This document shows, piece by piece, positions 1 to 9,649 of a DNA stretch of 64,000 nt (the first letter of the stretch is position 1; every line of letters begins with the position of its first letter). A program made the position numbers and the translations under genes. Origin of the DNA: Shewanella sp. MTB7. Lineage in GTDB: Bacteria; Pseudomonadota; Gammaproteobacteria; Enterobacterales; Shewanellaceae. The DNA is taken from assembly GCF_027571385.1 (NCBI RefSeq), contig NZ_CP085636.1:2108001-2172000 (forward strand), in the 5' to 3' direction. A model generated the notes under the pieces. It was not told the origin of the DNA, made no database searches, and worked only from the letters and a program-made list of their open reading frames with translations.

Positions 1-675
1 TGCCGGTAGCAGCCAGACAATGGCTTGTTTTTCTTTTAGGGTTAAACCGGCTCTAAGTTCAGGCATATAGCGTCGGCTTATCTCAAAAGTGGTTGAGTCG
101 GCGATGGTATAGGTGATCTCTCCTCTGGCTATCATGGCCAAAAGCTCCTCGCTGTCTTTATCTTTCTCTTGCTCCCACACGAGTTCAGGGTACATTTTTT
201 GTAGCTGAGACAGGGTTTCAACAAATGAGGAGTCAGTGATCACTGTAATATCATCTTCGAGTTGTGAAATGTCCTTAGGTTGCGGCGAACCCTGTTTATA
301 AACCAGCACTTGGTTGACCCTATATAGAGGAGGGCCAAGCCTGAACTTTTCTCTGCGAGTGGGGGTGTCGGCAAGTCCTGCAGCGATAAAGTCAATCTCT
401 CCTTTACCTAAAGCAAGATAAAGATCTTTGATATTGGAGTAGGGCTTCATCGCTAAATTTAAGTCTAGGTAGTCAGCAAAGCGACTGGCCATCTCATAAT
501 CAAACCCTGCCTCACCTTGTCCTGTGGTGACGTAAACTTGAGAACCATAGAGAGTGCCTACATTCAATACTGTTTTCTCAATCACTTTTGGGGTTAACTT
601 TGTTTCTTCCACTGTGACTCTCTGGCAGCCAGCCAGTAGTGTTAGAGTCAGTAAAATAAGCAAAATTCTATTCAT
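1..675 (-). CDS. mltF: Membrane-bound lytic transglycosylase F, N-terminal part (partial)
   Basis: The reverse-strand frame is open from an ATG at 675 to the window edge, giving 225 codons with no stop. It begins with a lipoprotein signal peptide ([17 protein letters not shown], Cys17 as lipidation site). It continues as a periplasmic solute-binding-like domain with segments such as [21 protein letters not shown] and [20 protein letters not shown]. This is the regulatory N-terminal half of MltF, which cuts peptidoglycan glycan strands at the outer membrane; the catalytic SLT domain would lie beyond base 1. Divergent placement next to purL is the same as for E. coli mltF (yfhD), which supports the call. 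No frameshift is visible. Confidence 0.88.
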   Translation of the reverse strand, partial: MNRILLILLTLTLLAGCQRVTVEETKLTPKVIEKTVLNVGTLYGSQVYVTTGQGEAGFDYEMASRFADYLDLNLAMKPYSNIKDLYLALGKGEIDFIAAGLADTPTRREKFRLGPPLYRVNQVLVYKQGSPQPKDISQLEDDITVITDSSFVETLSQLQKMYPELVWEQEKDKDSEELLAMIARGEITYTIADSTTFEISRRYMPELRAGLTLKEKQAIVWLLPA

Positions 676-1109
676 AAATACCAAAGTTGTTGTCGGTTAC
701 CGAGTCATTTTCAATAAGCAAGTAGACAATTATATCATAGGTAACGTTAAACCCAATTTTTGCCGCGTTTTTCGTGAACCGAATGAATAATTCGGTGAAT
801 ATTTGTTTATATTATGGTCTAAAGTTTTCCTCGCTAGTGTCTATTATTTTTCGTTATGGGCTATTTTTGCAAAATGAATTCAATGGGTAAAATATGAGAT
901 ATAACAACTTGAGTCATTATTGGTCGCTAAATCGCCAAAATCACATCATTTATTGTAAAACAAACCATTTATGAGCCGATATTAGTGTTTGTTTGTATTT
1001 GTCAGCAAACACTGTTTTTAACAAAATACTACGGGTGATTTGTCGGAAATATTTCCCTATAATAGCGCCAGATCTGACCCTGCAATTATAATTTATAAGG
1101 TGAAATGAC
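676..1109. promoter_or_regulatory. mltF-purL divergent intergenic region
   Basis: This AT-rich stretch must hold the promoters of both divergent genes. A good -10 hexamer for purL, TATAAT, lies at 1058-1063, about 47 bases before the start codon, but no well-spaced -35 is visible. I looked for a PurR palindrome of the ACGCAAACGTTTGCGT type and saw none that was convincing. No open frame here looks coding. Confidence 0.4.
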
Positions 1110-4100
1110 GTGATGGAGATCATCCGCGGAGCCCCTGCTTTATCAGCGTTTAGAGTTCAAAAATTAATGGAAGCTTTTGACAATGAATTACTTCCTATTA
1201 GCGGTATTTATGCTGAATATATCCATTTAGCCGATTTGTCTGAACCTCTTGATAAGAGTGAAGCTGAACAACTCGCCAAACTCCTCACCTATGGTCCAGC
1301 TATCGAAGCGCATGAACCACAAGGTTCACTCTATTTTGTGACTCCACGTCCTGGCACTATTTCACCTTGGTCATCTAAGGCAACGGATATTGCTCATAAC
1401 TGTGGTCTTAACAAAATAAGCCGCCTAGAGCGTGGTGTTGCTTATTACGTTGAGTCGGATGCGCTCAGCAGTGAACAACAAAAAACACTCAATACTTTGA
1501 TTCATGACCGTATGGTCGAAGTGATGCTGACGAGTTTTGATAAGGCCGACATTCTTTTTGCACATACGCAGCCTAAAGCAGTCGCTAGCGTCAATGTGCT
1601 AGTCGAAGGGCGTAGTGCGCTGGAGAAAGCCAATAACGATTTAGGATTGGCACTGGCTGATGATGAGATAGATTATCTGGTTGAGAATTTTATTAAGCTA
1701 GGCCGGGATCCTAATGACGTAGAGTTGATGATGTTTGCTCAAGCGAACTCAGAGCATTGCCGTCATAAGATATTTAATGCGGATTGGACGATTGATGGGG
1801 TAGTTCAGCCAAAATCTTTATTCAAGATGATCAAAAATACCTTTGAGAAGACGCCTGATGGTGTCTTGTCTGCATATAAAGATAATGCCGCGGTAATGGA
1901 AGGCTATGAAGCTGGCCGTTTCTTCCCTGAAGATAATGGTGTTTATGCTTATCACACCGAGCCAATGCATATCTTGATGAAAGTGGAGACCCATAACCAC
2001 CCAACGGCGATTAGTCCATATCCGGGCGCAGCAACAGGTTCTGGCGGAGAGATCCGTGATGAAGGTGCGACGGGACGTGGATCTAAGCCTAAAGCAGGCT
2101 TAACCGGTTTTAGTGTTTCAAACTTAAAAATTCCTGGATTTGTGCAACCTTGGGAAGCCGATTATGGTAAACCTGAGCGTATCGTAACCGCACTGGCTAT
2201 CATGACCGAAGGCCCATTGGGCGGCGCGGCGTTTAACAACGAGTTTGGTCGTCCAGCGCTACTCGGTTATTTCCGTACTTATGAGCAGGAAGTGTGTAGC
2301 CATAATGGCGTGGAAGTCCGTGGTTACCATAAGCCGATTATGCTTGCTGGTGGTCTAGGTAATATCCGTGGTGAACATGTTCAGAAAGGCGAGATCACTG
2401 TTGGTGCGAAATTAATCGTATTGGGTGGTCCTGCAATGAATATAGGCCTAGGCGGCGGTGCTGCTTCCTCAATGGCGTCTGGTGAATCGAGTGAAGATCT
2501 CGATTTCGCTTCCGTGCAACGTGAAAATCCTGAGATGGAGCGTCGCTGTCAGGAAGTGATCGATCGCTGTTGGCAGATGGGTGACAGAAACCCAATACAA
2601 TTTATTCATGATGTCGGAGCTGGCGGTCTATCAAATGCCTTCCCTGAGCTGGTTAACGATGGTGGCCGTGGTGCTAACTTTGAATTGAGAAATGTACCTT
2701 CAGACGAGATCGGCATGAGTCCTCTTGAGATATGGTGTAATGAATCTCAAGAACGTTATGTTATGTCGGTTGCCCCTGAAAACCTTGACGTATTTGCCGC
2801 CATTTGTGAGCGAGAACGTGCGCCTTTCTCCGTTGTCGGTATTGCAACTGAAGCGCGTCATCTAACCTTAAGTGATGAGCATTTTGGTGATAAGCCAATC
2901 GATATGCCTTTAGAGGTTTTGTTAGGTAAAGCACCTAAGATGAGCCGAAACGCCGTAACCGTTAAAGCGGTTTCCCCTAAATTAGACCAAGCTAAAATTG
3001 AGATAAAAGAAGCTGCTCATCGTCTACTGCGTTTGCCCACCGTTGCTGAGAAAACGTTCCTTATCACCATTGGTGATAGAAGTGTAACGGGTCTTGTTAA
3101 TCGTGATCAGATGGTGGGTCCTTGGCAAGTCCCAGTTGCTGATTGTGCAGTAACGGCTGCGAGTTATGACGCTTACACTGGCGAAGCTATGTCACTGGGT
3201 GAGCGTACACCGCTGGCATTATTAGATTTTGGCGCATCGGCTCGTATGGCGGTAGCTGAATCTATCATGAACATTGCAGGTGCAGACATAGGTTCATTCA
3301 AGCGCGTTAAGCTCTCCGCAAACTGGATGTCAGCAGCAGGTCATCCTGGTGAAGATGCTGGTCTTTATGCTGCGGTTAAAGCGATTGGTGAAGAGCTGTG
3401 TCCTGAACTGGATCTCACTATTCCAGTGGGTAAAGACTCGATGTCGATGAAGACAGCTTGGGAAGACAAGGGAGTAGCAAAATCAGTGACTTCACCTATG
3501 TCCCTGGTGATTACCGCATTTGGTGCAGTACAAGACATTCGCAATACCGTGACACCTGAGCTGCGCACCGATAAAGGTGACACTGAGCTTTTGCTTGTGG
3601 ATTTAAGCGCAGGTCATAACCGCCTTGGTGGTTCATGTCTGGCTCAAGTATACGGTGAGCTCGGTGATACAACGCCAGATCTTGAAGATGCTAATTTATT
3701 GCGTGGCTTCTTTGAAGTGATGCAGCCGCTTGTTCGTGAACGTTCAGTGATTGCTTATCATGATCGCAGCGACGGTGGCTTATTTACTACCTTAGTTGAG
3801 ATGGCTTTTGCGGGTCACACGGGACTGTCTATTGATCTCTGTTCTATCTCAGGTAGTGATATAGAGCGTTTATATAACGAAGAGCTTGGTGGTGTATTGC
3901 AGGTGAGTCGTGCGCAAAGTGAGGCGATTCAAGCTAAGTTTGTCGCTGCCGGCGTTGCTTGTCATGTTATTGGTACGCTGACGCCAGAAGACAAAATCAC
4001 TATTTGTGATGGCGAGCGTGAGTTGTTTGCTGAATCTCGAACAGCACTGAGAACCATCTGGGCTGAAACGACGCACCAGATGCAGTTATTGCGTGATAAT

Positions 4101-4994
4101 CCGCAATGCGCTAACGAAGAGTTTGAACTGAAACAAGATGTGAACGATCTTGGCTTAACCGTTGATCTTAAGTTTGATCCGAGGGTAGACGTGGCAGCAC
4201 CTTATATTTTAAAAGGTGTCGCGCCTAAAATGGCAATCTTGCGTGAGCAAGGGGTTAACTCACACTTAGAGATGGCTGCAGCGTTTAATCGTGCAGGCTT
4301 TGAAAGTATCGATGTTCACATGAGTGATATTCTCAGTGGACGTATTACGTTAGAGGGATTCCAGGGCTTAGCAGCTTGTGGTGGTTTCTCTTATGGTGAC
4401 GTATTGGGTGCTGGTGAAGGTTGGGCTAAATCAATTTTGTTTAACGGTCGTGCTCGTGAACAGTTTAGTCAGTTCTTTGAGCGAGACGATAGTTTAACGC
4501 TAGGTGTTTGTAATGGCTGTCAGATGCTATCGACCCTAAAAGATATTATTCCAGGCACTGAACATTGGCCTAGGTTTGTACGTAACCGATCTGAACGTTT
4601 CGAAGCACGTTTTAGCTTAGTTGAAGTTCAGAAGAGTCCCTCTATTTTCTTACAGGGAATGGAAGGTTCGCGTATGCCTATCGCCGTATCTCACGGTGAA
4701 GGTCGTGCTGAGTTTGTCTCACCTCGAGCATTAGCAGCAGCTGAAGCATCTGGCACCATCGCATTGAGATATGTTAATGGCAACGGAGAGATAGCGACTC
4801 AGTATCCGCAAAACCCTAATGGTTCGCCTAATGGGCTTTCTGGGCTGTCGAGTGTTGATGGTCGAGTGACGATTATGATGCCACATCCTGAACGTGTGTT
4901 TAGAACGGTTGCCAACTCATGGCATCCTGATGGCTGGGGTGAGGATAGCCCTTGGATGAGAATGTTCAGAAATGCACGTGTTGAGCTAGGTTGA
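1110..4994 (+). CDS. purL: Phosphoribosylformylglycinamidine synthase
   Basis: This is the single-chain large PurL (1294 residues; the E. coli enzyme has 1295). It converts FGAR, glutamine and ATP to FGAM in the fourth step of purine synthesis. Order: N-terminal PurS-like domain, two AIR-synthase-like halves ([19 protein letters not shown] near residue 290; [17 protein letters not shown] near 505), then a C-terminal class I glutaminase. In the glutaminase the nucleophile is Cys1134 ([10 protein letters not shown]) and the late HPERVFR supplies the catalytic His. Translation can start at GTG 1110 or ATG 1113. The protein beginning MMEI matches the known E. coli N terminus, and a TAAGG ribosome site at 1096-1100 suits the GTG. 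Intact, cytoplasmic, and transcribed alone up to a strong terminator. Confidence 0.98.
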   Translation: MMEIIRGAPALSAFRVQKLMEAFDNELLPISGIYAEYIHLADLSEPLDKSEAEQLAKLLTYGPAIEAHEPQGSLYFVTPRPGTISPWSSKATDIAHNCGLNKISRLERGVAYYVESDALSSEQQKTLNTLIHDRMVEVMLTSFDKADILFAHTQPKAVASVNVLVEGRSALEKANNDLGLALADDEIDYLVENFIKLGRDPNDVELMMFAQANSEHCRHKIFNADWTIDGVVQPKSLFKMIKNTFEKTPDGVLSAYKDNAAVMEGYEAGRFFPEDNGVYAYHTEPMHILMKVETHNHPTAISPYPGAATGSGGEIRDEGATGRGSKPKAGLTGFSVSNLKIPGFVQPWEADYGKPERIVTALAIMTEGPLGGAAFNNEFGRPALLGYFRTYEQEVCSHNGVEVRGYHKPIMLAGGLGNIRGEHVQKGEITVGAKLIVLGGPAMNIGLGGGAASSMASGESSEDLDFASVQRENPEMERRCQEVIDRCWQMGDRNPIQFIHDVGAGGLSNAFPELVNDGGRGANFELRNVPSDEIGMSPLEIWCNESQERYVMSVAPENLDVFAAICERERAPFSVVGIATEARHLTLSDEHFGDKPIDMPLEVLLGKAPKMSRNAVTVKAVSPKLDQAKIEIKEAAHRLLRLPTVAEKTFLITIGDRSVTGLVNRDQMVGPWQVPVADCAVTAASYDAYTGEAMSLGERTPLALLDFGASARMAVAESIMNIAGADIGSFKRVKLSANWMSAAGHPGEDAGLYAAVKAIGEELCPELDLTIPVGKDSMSMKTAWEDKGVAKSVTSPMSLVITAFGAVQDIRNTVTPELRTDKGDTELLLVDLSAGHNRLGGSCLAQVYGELGDTTPDLEDANLLRGFFEVMQPLVRERSVIAYHDRSDGGLFTTLVEMAFAGHTGLSIDLCSISGSDIERLYNEELGGVLQVSRAQSEAIQAKFVAAGVACHVIGTLTPEDKITICDGERELFAESRTALRTIWAETTHQMQLLRDNPQCANEEFELKQDVNDLGLTVDLKFDPRVDVAAPYILKGVAPKMAILREQGVNSHLEMAAAFNRAGFESIDVHMSDILSGRITLEGFQGLAACGGFSYGDVLGAGEGWAKSILFNGRAREQFSQFFERDDSLTLGVCNGCQMLSTLKDIIPGTEHWPRFVRNRSERFEARFSLVEVQKSPSIFLQGMEGSRMPIAVSHGEGRAEFVSPRALAAAEASGTIALRYVNGNGEIATQYPQNPNGSPNGLSGLSSVDGRVTIMMPHPERVFRTVANSWHPDGWGEDSPWMRMFRNARVELG

Positions 4995-5080
4995 TAGCTC
5001 AATGATGCTATGGGCAACTCTTGGATGAGAATGTCCAAGTATAGTTAAGTTTGCTAAATTAACGATGACTAACATCAATG

Positions 5081-5122
5081 TGAAAAAAAAGAGCTTCGAA
5101 TTTTCGAAGCTCTTTTTTTTTC
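5081..5122 (+). terminator. Rho-independent terminator after purL
   Basis: A perfect 10-bp stem GAGCTTCGAA / TTCGAAGCTC (5091-5100 with 5103-5112) is flanked by a run of A on the left and a run of T on the right. It could therefore work in both directions. Confidence 0.9.
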
Positions 5123-5332
5123 ATTTTAAACTGAGAATAAGTGCAATATAAATAACGGGTTGTGTACTAGTTAAAATATCAGCAGAAACTAAACTTTGAC
5201 AAATAGCGGGTTGGGAGCATTAGGCTACGAAAGTGTAAAAACCCCTTACTAAAAGAGATTAATTGATCATTATAGTATATAAGTGATAGCTAAATGAAGA
5301 TGGTAAGATTAGATTTATCTGGTGTTAAATAG

Positions 5333-5365
5333 CAAAAAGCCACCTAACTCATTGAGTCAGGTGGC
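5333..5365 (-). terminator. Terminator of the small reverse-strand gene
   Basis: The inverted repeat GCCACCTAACTCA / TGAGTCAGGTGGC (5339-5351 with 5353-5365; one mismatch, tight loop) is followed on the reverse strand by a T run, complement of the A run at 5333-5338. It has no T run on the forward side. It therefore belongs to a reverse-strand transcript, whose only evident gene is the 25-codon ORF just upstream. Confidence 0.7.
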
Positions 5366-5416
5366 CGCTTTGCGCTAACAAAACTTCAAGTAAAATTTGT
5401 GTGCTAAAAAGCTATT

Positions 5417-5494
5417 TTATAGCTCTCTAGCTGTATAAAGTTCAACAAAAACACGCTTGTAGTTGTTTACTAGACGATCGAATAAGTTTTTCAT
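5417..5494 (-). CDS. Probable small protein, 25 residues
   Basis: The ORF begins at ATG 5494 behind a GGAG ribosome site (GTGTGGAGATACCCAAATG on the reverse strand) and ends in TAA. The peptide starts MKNLFDRLVNNYKRVFVELY and ends in TAREL. It is basic and probably forms an amphipathic helix. I do not recognise a family; the arginine-containing tail loosely recalls short DUF1127-like proteins, but the match is too weak to name. A ribosome site, a terminator of matching polarity about 50 bases downstream, and an upstream leader with promoter-like TTGAGT at about 5620 make a real transcription unit likely. It was not retained by length-based gene finding. Confidence 0.5.
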   Translation of the reverse strand: MKNLFDRLVNNYKRVFVELYTAREL

Positions 5495-5948
5495 TTGGGT
5501 ATCTCCACACAGTAATTTAAGTGATGTGAGCGGAGTTTGGTTGTGCCGGGCTACTTCACCGGATGAACGAACCGTCTCCTTAACACAGGACGAATGATAT
5601 GCTTAAACCTTAATGTACTCAAACGAGAAAAATTATATATTATCATTACTAAAACTAATCTTGCATGTAGTGTTTGTATGCTTTAAATATGTTGTATTTT
5701 TTATTTTATCATTTATTTCAATTGGTTAATAATTCTGTTGATTGTTTTTGTTTGTAATAAAATTGATGTGTAAATTTATATTGATGTATTTTTTGTAGTA
5801 AATGTGACATTTATCTTATTAAGCTAAGTAAAAGTCTATTTAGTCGTCACTGGAGGTCTTCCCTATCATGGATCTGTTTTTTAGTCAATGTTCCTACGCA
5901 TCGAACTGTGTCCTTAACCACAAAACCCGTTTTAAGCGGAGTGTTTGA

Positions 5949-5962
5949 TTGATTTGAATCAA
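5949..5962 (+). promoter_or_regulatory. FNR/EtrA-type box upstream of cydA
   Basis: TTGATTTGAATCAA is a perfect match to the FNR consensus TTGAT-N4-ATCAA. In Shewanella the FNR homologue is EtrA, and CRP can use related sites. Its position 320 bases before cydA implies a long leader or a second promoter. Control of a high-affinity bd oxidase by oxygen supply is standard in this group. Confidence 0.7.
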
Positions 5963-6280
5963 TTTTGAATGGTATAAAATAGGGGTGAAAGCTCAGTTAA
6001 ATCGAGTTAAGTAACTGAAAATTAGTCTCTAGCTAGTTTTTTACAGTTTTTCTGTGCTTTTGTCGCAATTTCTTGTTTTTTGTGACACTAGTCGGGGACG
6101 TGTGGGCGAGAATAGGAAATAATCTGAAAACTCGGCCAATGAATAATAATATGCAGTTTAAACGTTGATACCGCTAAAAGGCGTTGAATACGATTAAAAC
6201 TAAATTCCTAAATAGGCCTTAGCTATAAGTGATGGGGATCTACTCATAGTTTCAAGGATGTACCACCTAAGGAGTCACTA

Positions 6281-7837
6281 ATGATTTTAGAAGAGGTTGT
6301 TGAGTTATCGCGCTTTCAATTTGCGATGACGGCTATGTATCACTTCTTGTTTGTTCCCTTAACTTTGGGTCTCGCCTTTCTGCTAGCGATCATGGAATCA
6401 CTTTATGTGATGACGGATAAGCAGATCTATAAAGATATGACCAAGTTTTGGGGTAAGTTGTTCGGTATTAACTTTGCTCTTGGTGTGGCCACCGGTCTCG
6501 CCATGGAGTTTCAGTTTGGTACAAACTGGTCTTACTATTCCCATTATGTTGGGGATATTTTCGGTGCGCCATTGGCCATCGAAGGACTCATGGCTTTCTT
6601 CCTTGAGTCTACCCTAGTCGGTATGTTCTTCTTTGGTTGGGATAGATTTAGCAAGCGTCAGCATCTCGCTGTAACTTGGCTTGTTGCGTTAGGTTCTAAC
6701 TTATCAGCGTTATGGATTTTAGTTGCTAATGGTTGGATGCAAAACCCGGTTGGGTCTGTATTTAACTATGAAACCATGCGTATGGAGATGACCAGCTTCG
6801 CAGATGTTGTGTTTAACCCTGTTGCACAGGTGAAGTTTGTTCATACCGTAGCATCTGGCTATGTCGCAGGCGCCATGTTTGTGCTCGCGATCAGCTCTTA
6901 CTATATACTTAAGAAACGTGATCTACCGTTCGCACGTCGCTCATTTGCGATTGCGGCAAGTTTCGGTATGGCATCAATTTTGTCTGTTATCGTACTGGGT
7001 GATGAATCTGGATATAAAGTCGGTGAAGCGCAGCGGGTTAAATTGGCTGCGATTGAAGCTGAATGGCATACCGAACCTGCACCAGCAGCGTTTACAGTGG
7101 TTGGTTTTCCAAATCAAGAAACCATGCACACTGATTATGCGATTAAAATACCTTATGCTATGGGCATTATTGCCACACGTTCATTAGATGAACAGGTGAC
7201 TGGTATTCATGAGCTGATTGATGATCACGAAGTGCGTATTCGCAACGGTATGAAAGCATATGCCATGCTAACTGAATTGCGTGCTGGTAATGAAACGCCT
7301 GAGCTAAGAGCGGCATTTGAAGAGGCGAAAATAGATTTAGGCTATGGTTTCTTGTTGAAGCGTTATACAGATAATGTCGTTGATGCAACGGAAGAACAAA
7401 TTATAGCAGCTGCTAAGGATTCAATTCCGAATGTCGCGCCTATGTTCTGGTCGTTCCGTGTCATGGTCGGTGCTGGCATGGTGATGTTACTGGTATTCGC
7501 CGCTGCATTTTGGCAAAGCACTCGTCATCAAATCGAAGAGAAGCCTTGGGTATTAAAAGCGGCACTGTTTAGCTTGCCACTGCCTTGGATCGCGATTGAG
7601 TGTGGTTGGTTTGTGGCTGAATATGGCCGTCAACCATGGACTATCTCCGAAGTGTTACCGACCTTTATGTCAGCTTCAAGTTTATCTGTCGGTGATCTTT
7701 GGTTCAGTATCATATCAATCTCAGTATTCTATACTGTGCTACTGGTTATCGAAGCTTACTTGATGATTAAGTTTGCTCGTCAAGGTCCTAGTTGTTTAAA
7801 AACTGGCCGTTATCATTTTGAAAACCTTGATGCCTAA
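6281..7837 (+). CDS. cydA: Cytochrome bd ubiquinol oxidase subunit I
   Basis: The 518-residue multi-spanning subunit carries hemes b558, b595 and d and oxidises ubiquinol on the periplasmic side. Visible family features are the heme-ligand His21 in [20 protein letters not shown], the GRQPW motif near residue 449, the FWSFRVM segment with the heme-ligand Met, and a long periplasmic Q-loop (about residues 250-385), which marks the E. coli-like L subfamily. E. coli CydA has 522 residues. A strong ribosome site (AAGGAG at 6269-6274) precedes the ATG. It starts the cydABX operon; cydB follows after 14 bases. Confidence 0.97.
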   Translation: MILEEVVELSRFQFAMTAMYHFLFVPLTLGLAFLLAIMESLYVMTDKQIYKDMTKFWGKLFGINFALGVATGLAMEFQFGTNWSYYSHYVGDIFGAPLAIEGLMAFFLESTLVGMFFFGWDRFSKRQHLAVTWLVALGSNLSALWILVANGWMQNPVGSVFNYETMRMEMTSFADVVFNPVAQVKFVHTVASGYVAGAMFVLAISSYYILKKRDLPFARRSFAIAASFGMASILSVIVLGDESGYKVGEAQRVKLAAIEAEWHTEPAPAAFTVVGFPNQETMHTDYAIKIPYAMGIIATRSLDEQVTGIHELIDDHEVRIRNGMKAYAMLTELRAGNETPELRAAFEEAKIDLGYGFLLKRYTDNVVDATEEQIIAAAKDSIPNVAPMFWSFRVMVGAGMVMLLVFAAAFWQSTRHQIEEKPWVLKAALFSLPLPWIAIECGWFVAEYGRQPWTISEVLPTFMSASSLSVGDLWFSIISISVFYTVLLVIEAYLMIKFARQGPSCLKTGRYHFENLDA

Positions 7838-7851
7838 GTGGAGATCTGATT

Positions 7852-8991
7852 ATGTTTGATTATGAAATGTTAAGATTGATCTGGTGGGTGCTGATTGGGG
7901 TACTCTTTATTGGTTTCGCCGTCACGGATGGTTTCGATATGGGGGTTGGTGCACTTTTACCTATCATAGGTAAAGATGACACTGATCGTCGTATCATGAT
8001 CAACTCGATAGCCCCTCATTGGGACGGTAATCAGGTGTGGTTAATCACTGCTGGTGGCGCTCTGTTTGCGGCTTGGCCTATGGTTTATGCCGTATCGTTC
8101 TCGGGATTCTATGTTGCCATGATGTTGGTACTGTTTGCCTTGTACCTTCGTCCTGTAGGCTTCGATTACCGCTCTAAAATAGAAGATCCAAGATGGCGTA
8201 AGTCATGGGATTGGGCTCTGTTTGTCGGTGGTTTTGTGCCACCGCTTATCATAGGTGTCGCGTTTGGTAACTTACTGCAAGGTGTGCCATTCAACTTTGA
8301 TGAGTACCTACGTGCAACTTACTATGGTGGTTTCTTCGGTCTGTTGAATCCATTTGGTCTGCTTGCGGGTATTGTCTGCGTCAGCATGTTTATGATGCAA
8401 GGTGCGACTTGGCTACAGATGAAGACTGAGGGGGAGTTGAGAGTTCGTGCTGCTAATGCGTCTCAAATCCTAGCTATCATTCTATTTGTCTGCTTTGGTG
8501 CTGCGGGTGTTTGGTTAGTCAATGGTATCGATGGATATGTGATCACATCTGCTTTTAGCACTTATGATATCTCAGATCCGACCCTTAAAACGGTTGAGAT
8601 CCAAGCTGGTGCTTGGTTAACAAACTACGATAAATATCCAGTGACCATGATGTTCCCTGTATTGGGGTTATTGATGCCACTTTTAGTCTTGTTAACAAGC
8701 CGTTTTAATCGCAGTGGTTTTGCCTTCTTGTTTAGTTCACTAGCTATTGCTGCTGTGATTTTAACCTGTGGTGCGGCTATGTTCCCATTTGTTATGCCGT
8801 CTTCACTTGAGCCAAATGTGAGTTTGACTATGTGGGATGCAACAGCAAGTGAAATGTCGTTAACTGTGATGACGTGGGCTGCTATCATCTTTATACCAAT
8901 TGTACTGAGTTACACTGTGTACACTTATATGAAGATGTTTGGTCGCTTATCTCGTAGCTTTATTGATAATAACAAGACGTCACTATACTAA
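7852..8991 (+). CDS. cydB: Cytochrome bd ubiquinol oxidase subunit II
   Basis: This 379-residue membrane protein equals E. coli CydB in length and begins MFDYEMLRLIWWVLIGVLFIGFAVTDGFDMG, the standard CydB N terminus. It pairs with CydA to form the bd-type terminal oxidase, which reduces oxygen at low concentration and conserves energy without pumping protons. The GGAG ribosome site in the 14-base gap after cydA indicates co-transcription. No broken or missing segment is seen. Confidence 0.97.
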   Translation: MFDYEMLRLIWWVLIGVLFIGFAVTDGFDMGVGALLPIIGKDDTDRRIMINSIAPHWDGNQVWLITAGGALFAAWPMVYAVSFSGFYVAMMLVLFALYLRPVGFDYRSKIEDPRWRKSWDWALFVGGFVPPLIIGVAFGNLLQGVPFNFDEYLRATYYGGFFGLLNPFGLLAGIVCVSMFMMQGATWLQMKTEGELRVRAANASQILAIILFVCFGAAGVWLVNGIDGYVITSAFSTYDISDPTLKTVEIQAGAWLTNYDKYPVTMMFPVLGLLMPLLVLLTSRFNRSGFAFLFSSLAIAAVILTCGAAMFPFVMPSSLEPNVSLTMWDATASEMSLTVMTWAAIIFIPIVLSYTVYTYMKMFGRLSRSFIDNNKTSLY

Positions 8992-9006
8992 TAAGGAGCC
9001 GACATT

Positions 9007-9123
9007 ATGTGGTACTTTGCTTGGATACTTGGTGTATTGCTGGCGTGTTCATTCGGAATCATCAATGCCCTTTGGCTTGAAACGACCGAAAACATGGACA
9101 GAGACACTGAAAATAAAGATTAA
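9007..9123 (+). CDS. cydX: Cytochrome bd small subunit CydX
   Basis: A 38-residue ORF lies 15 bases after cydB with an AAGGAG ribosome site. The peptide MWYFAWILGVLLACSFGIIN is followed by ALWLETTEN and an acidic tail. One hydrophobic helix with the N-terminal MWYFAW is typical of CydX (YbgT), the third subunit that stabilises the hemes of CydAB. It is too short for usual gene thresholds, but position, length and sequence agree with the family. Confidence 0.95.
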   Translation: MWYFAWILGVLLACSFGIINALWLETTENMDRDTENKD

Positions 9124-9156
9124 TCACTTACCTCAGTTTACTGATTAAGTTGATAA

Positions 9157-9196
9157 CAAAAGCCTCGTTAATGCATTAAGCGTTACGGGGCTTTTT
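9157..9196 (+). terminator. Terminator of the cydABX operon
   Basis: The imperfect stem AAAAGCCTCGT / ACGGGGCTTTT (one T-G wobble) ends in a T run just after cydX. Confidence 0.75.
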
Positions 9197-9210
9197 AATG
9201 AGTCTAGAAA

Positions 9211-9486
9211 TTAACCTTCGGAGAGTTTCTCTAACTCCCTTGCTGCATCAAGTGCCAAAACCAACTCTCCTTTGCGAGTGTGAGCGATCTCTTGCCAATG
9301 AACACCCTCAAGTGCACCGACCAAGGCGTATAACATATTTAAACTCGATGTATGTCCAGCGCGCTCTAGCCTTATCATGGCGGTTATAGGACCAACGGCG
9401 TGCAGTTCAGCGCGAGTGTAAATCCCGATGTTGTTTAGCCAAACTGCGGACTTAGGGCCTAGGCCGCCGAGTTGTTCTACTTTCAT
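9211..9486 (-). CDS. TfoX/Sxy C-terminal-domain-like protein
   Basis: The 91-residue protein begins MKVEQLGGLGPKSAVWLNNI. The LGPKSxxWLNxIGIYTRAEL pattern is that of the TfoX C-terminal domain (a helix-hairpin-helix-like fold), here standing alone without the N-terminal domain of the competence regulator TfoX/Sxy. Free-standing TfoX_C proteins are common in Shewanella and Vibrio and their job is not settled, so a competence role should not be assumed. It is convergent with cydX and transcribed alone. Confidence 0.75.
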   Translation of the reverse strand: MKVEQLGGLGPKSAVWLNNIGIYTRAELHAVGPITAMIRLERAGHTSSLNMLYALVGALEGVHWQEIAHTRKGELVLALDAARELEKLSEG

Positions 9487-9576
9487 TTTTCGTAATTATT
9501 GTGAAGCGATAACTGAGACTAACAAGTTTTGGGGATAGAAGGGAGTTGCGTAAGGTGAACCATGGAGATTAGTGTG

Positions 9577-9610
9577 TTGTTGCCCGAAGAGGGAGAACTT
9601 CGGGCAACAA
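9577..9610. repeat. Perfect 13-bp inverted repeat downstream of the chemoreceptor gene
   Basis: TTGTTGCCCGAAG (9577-9589) pairs with CTTCGGGCAACAA (9598-9610) across an 8-base loop. It lies 40 bases past the stop of the chemoreceptor gene and could end its transcript, but neither side carries a T run. Confidence 0.6.
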
Positions 9611-9649
9611 TCGATGGAGCGATTTTACAGTGTGAGACCTTGCCTTTTT

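Larger units (their letters stand above)
5123..6280. other. Long purL-cydA intergenic region
   Basis: This is about 1.16 kb without a large gene. Going left to right it contains an unremarkable AT-rich stretch, a reverse-strand terminator (5333-5365), a 25-codon reverse-strand ORF (5417-5494) with its upstream leader up to about 5640, a very AT-rich segment, and the cydA control region with an FNR-type box (5949-5962) and a TATAAAAT element at 5973-5980. A pair of GTTAA direct repeats (5996-6000 and 6006-6010) could be part of an ArcA-like site, but the spacing is not convincing. Confidence 0.6.

Noticed and set aside
676..1109. PurR operator before purL
   Set aside because: No palindrome close to ACGCAAACGTTTGCGT was found. 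CAGCAAACAC near 1002-1011 matches only in part.
4945..5045. Short repeat TTGGATGAGAATGT at the end of purL and again just after it
   Set aside because: Two 15-17 base copies only. It is probably a small slip duplication of the gene end, with no sign of function.
5996..6010. GTTAA direct repeats as an ArcA box before cydA
   Set aside because: Spacing is 10 bases and only two short copies are present. That is too weak next to the perfect FNR-type box.
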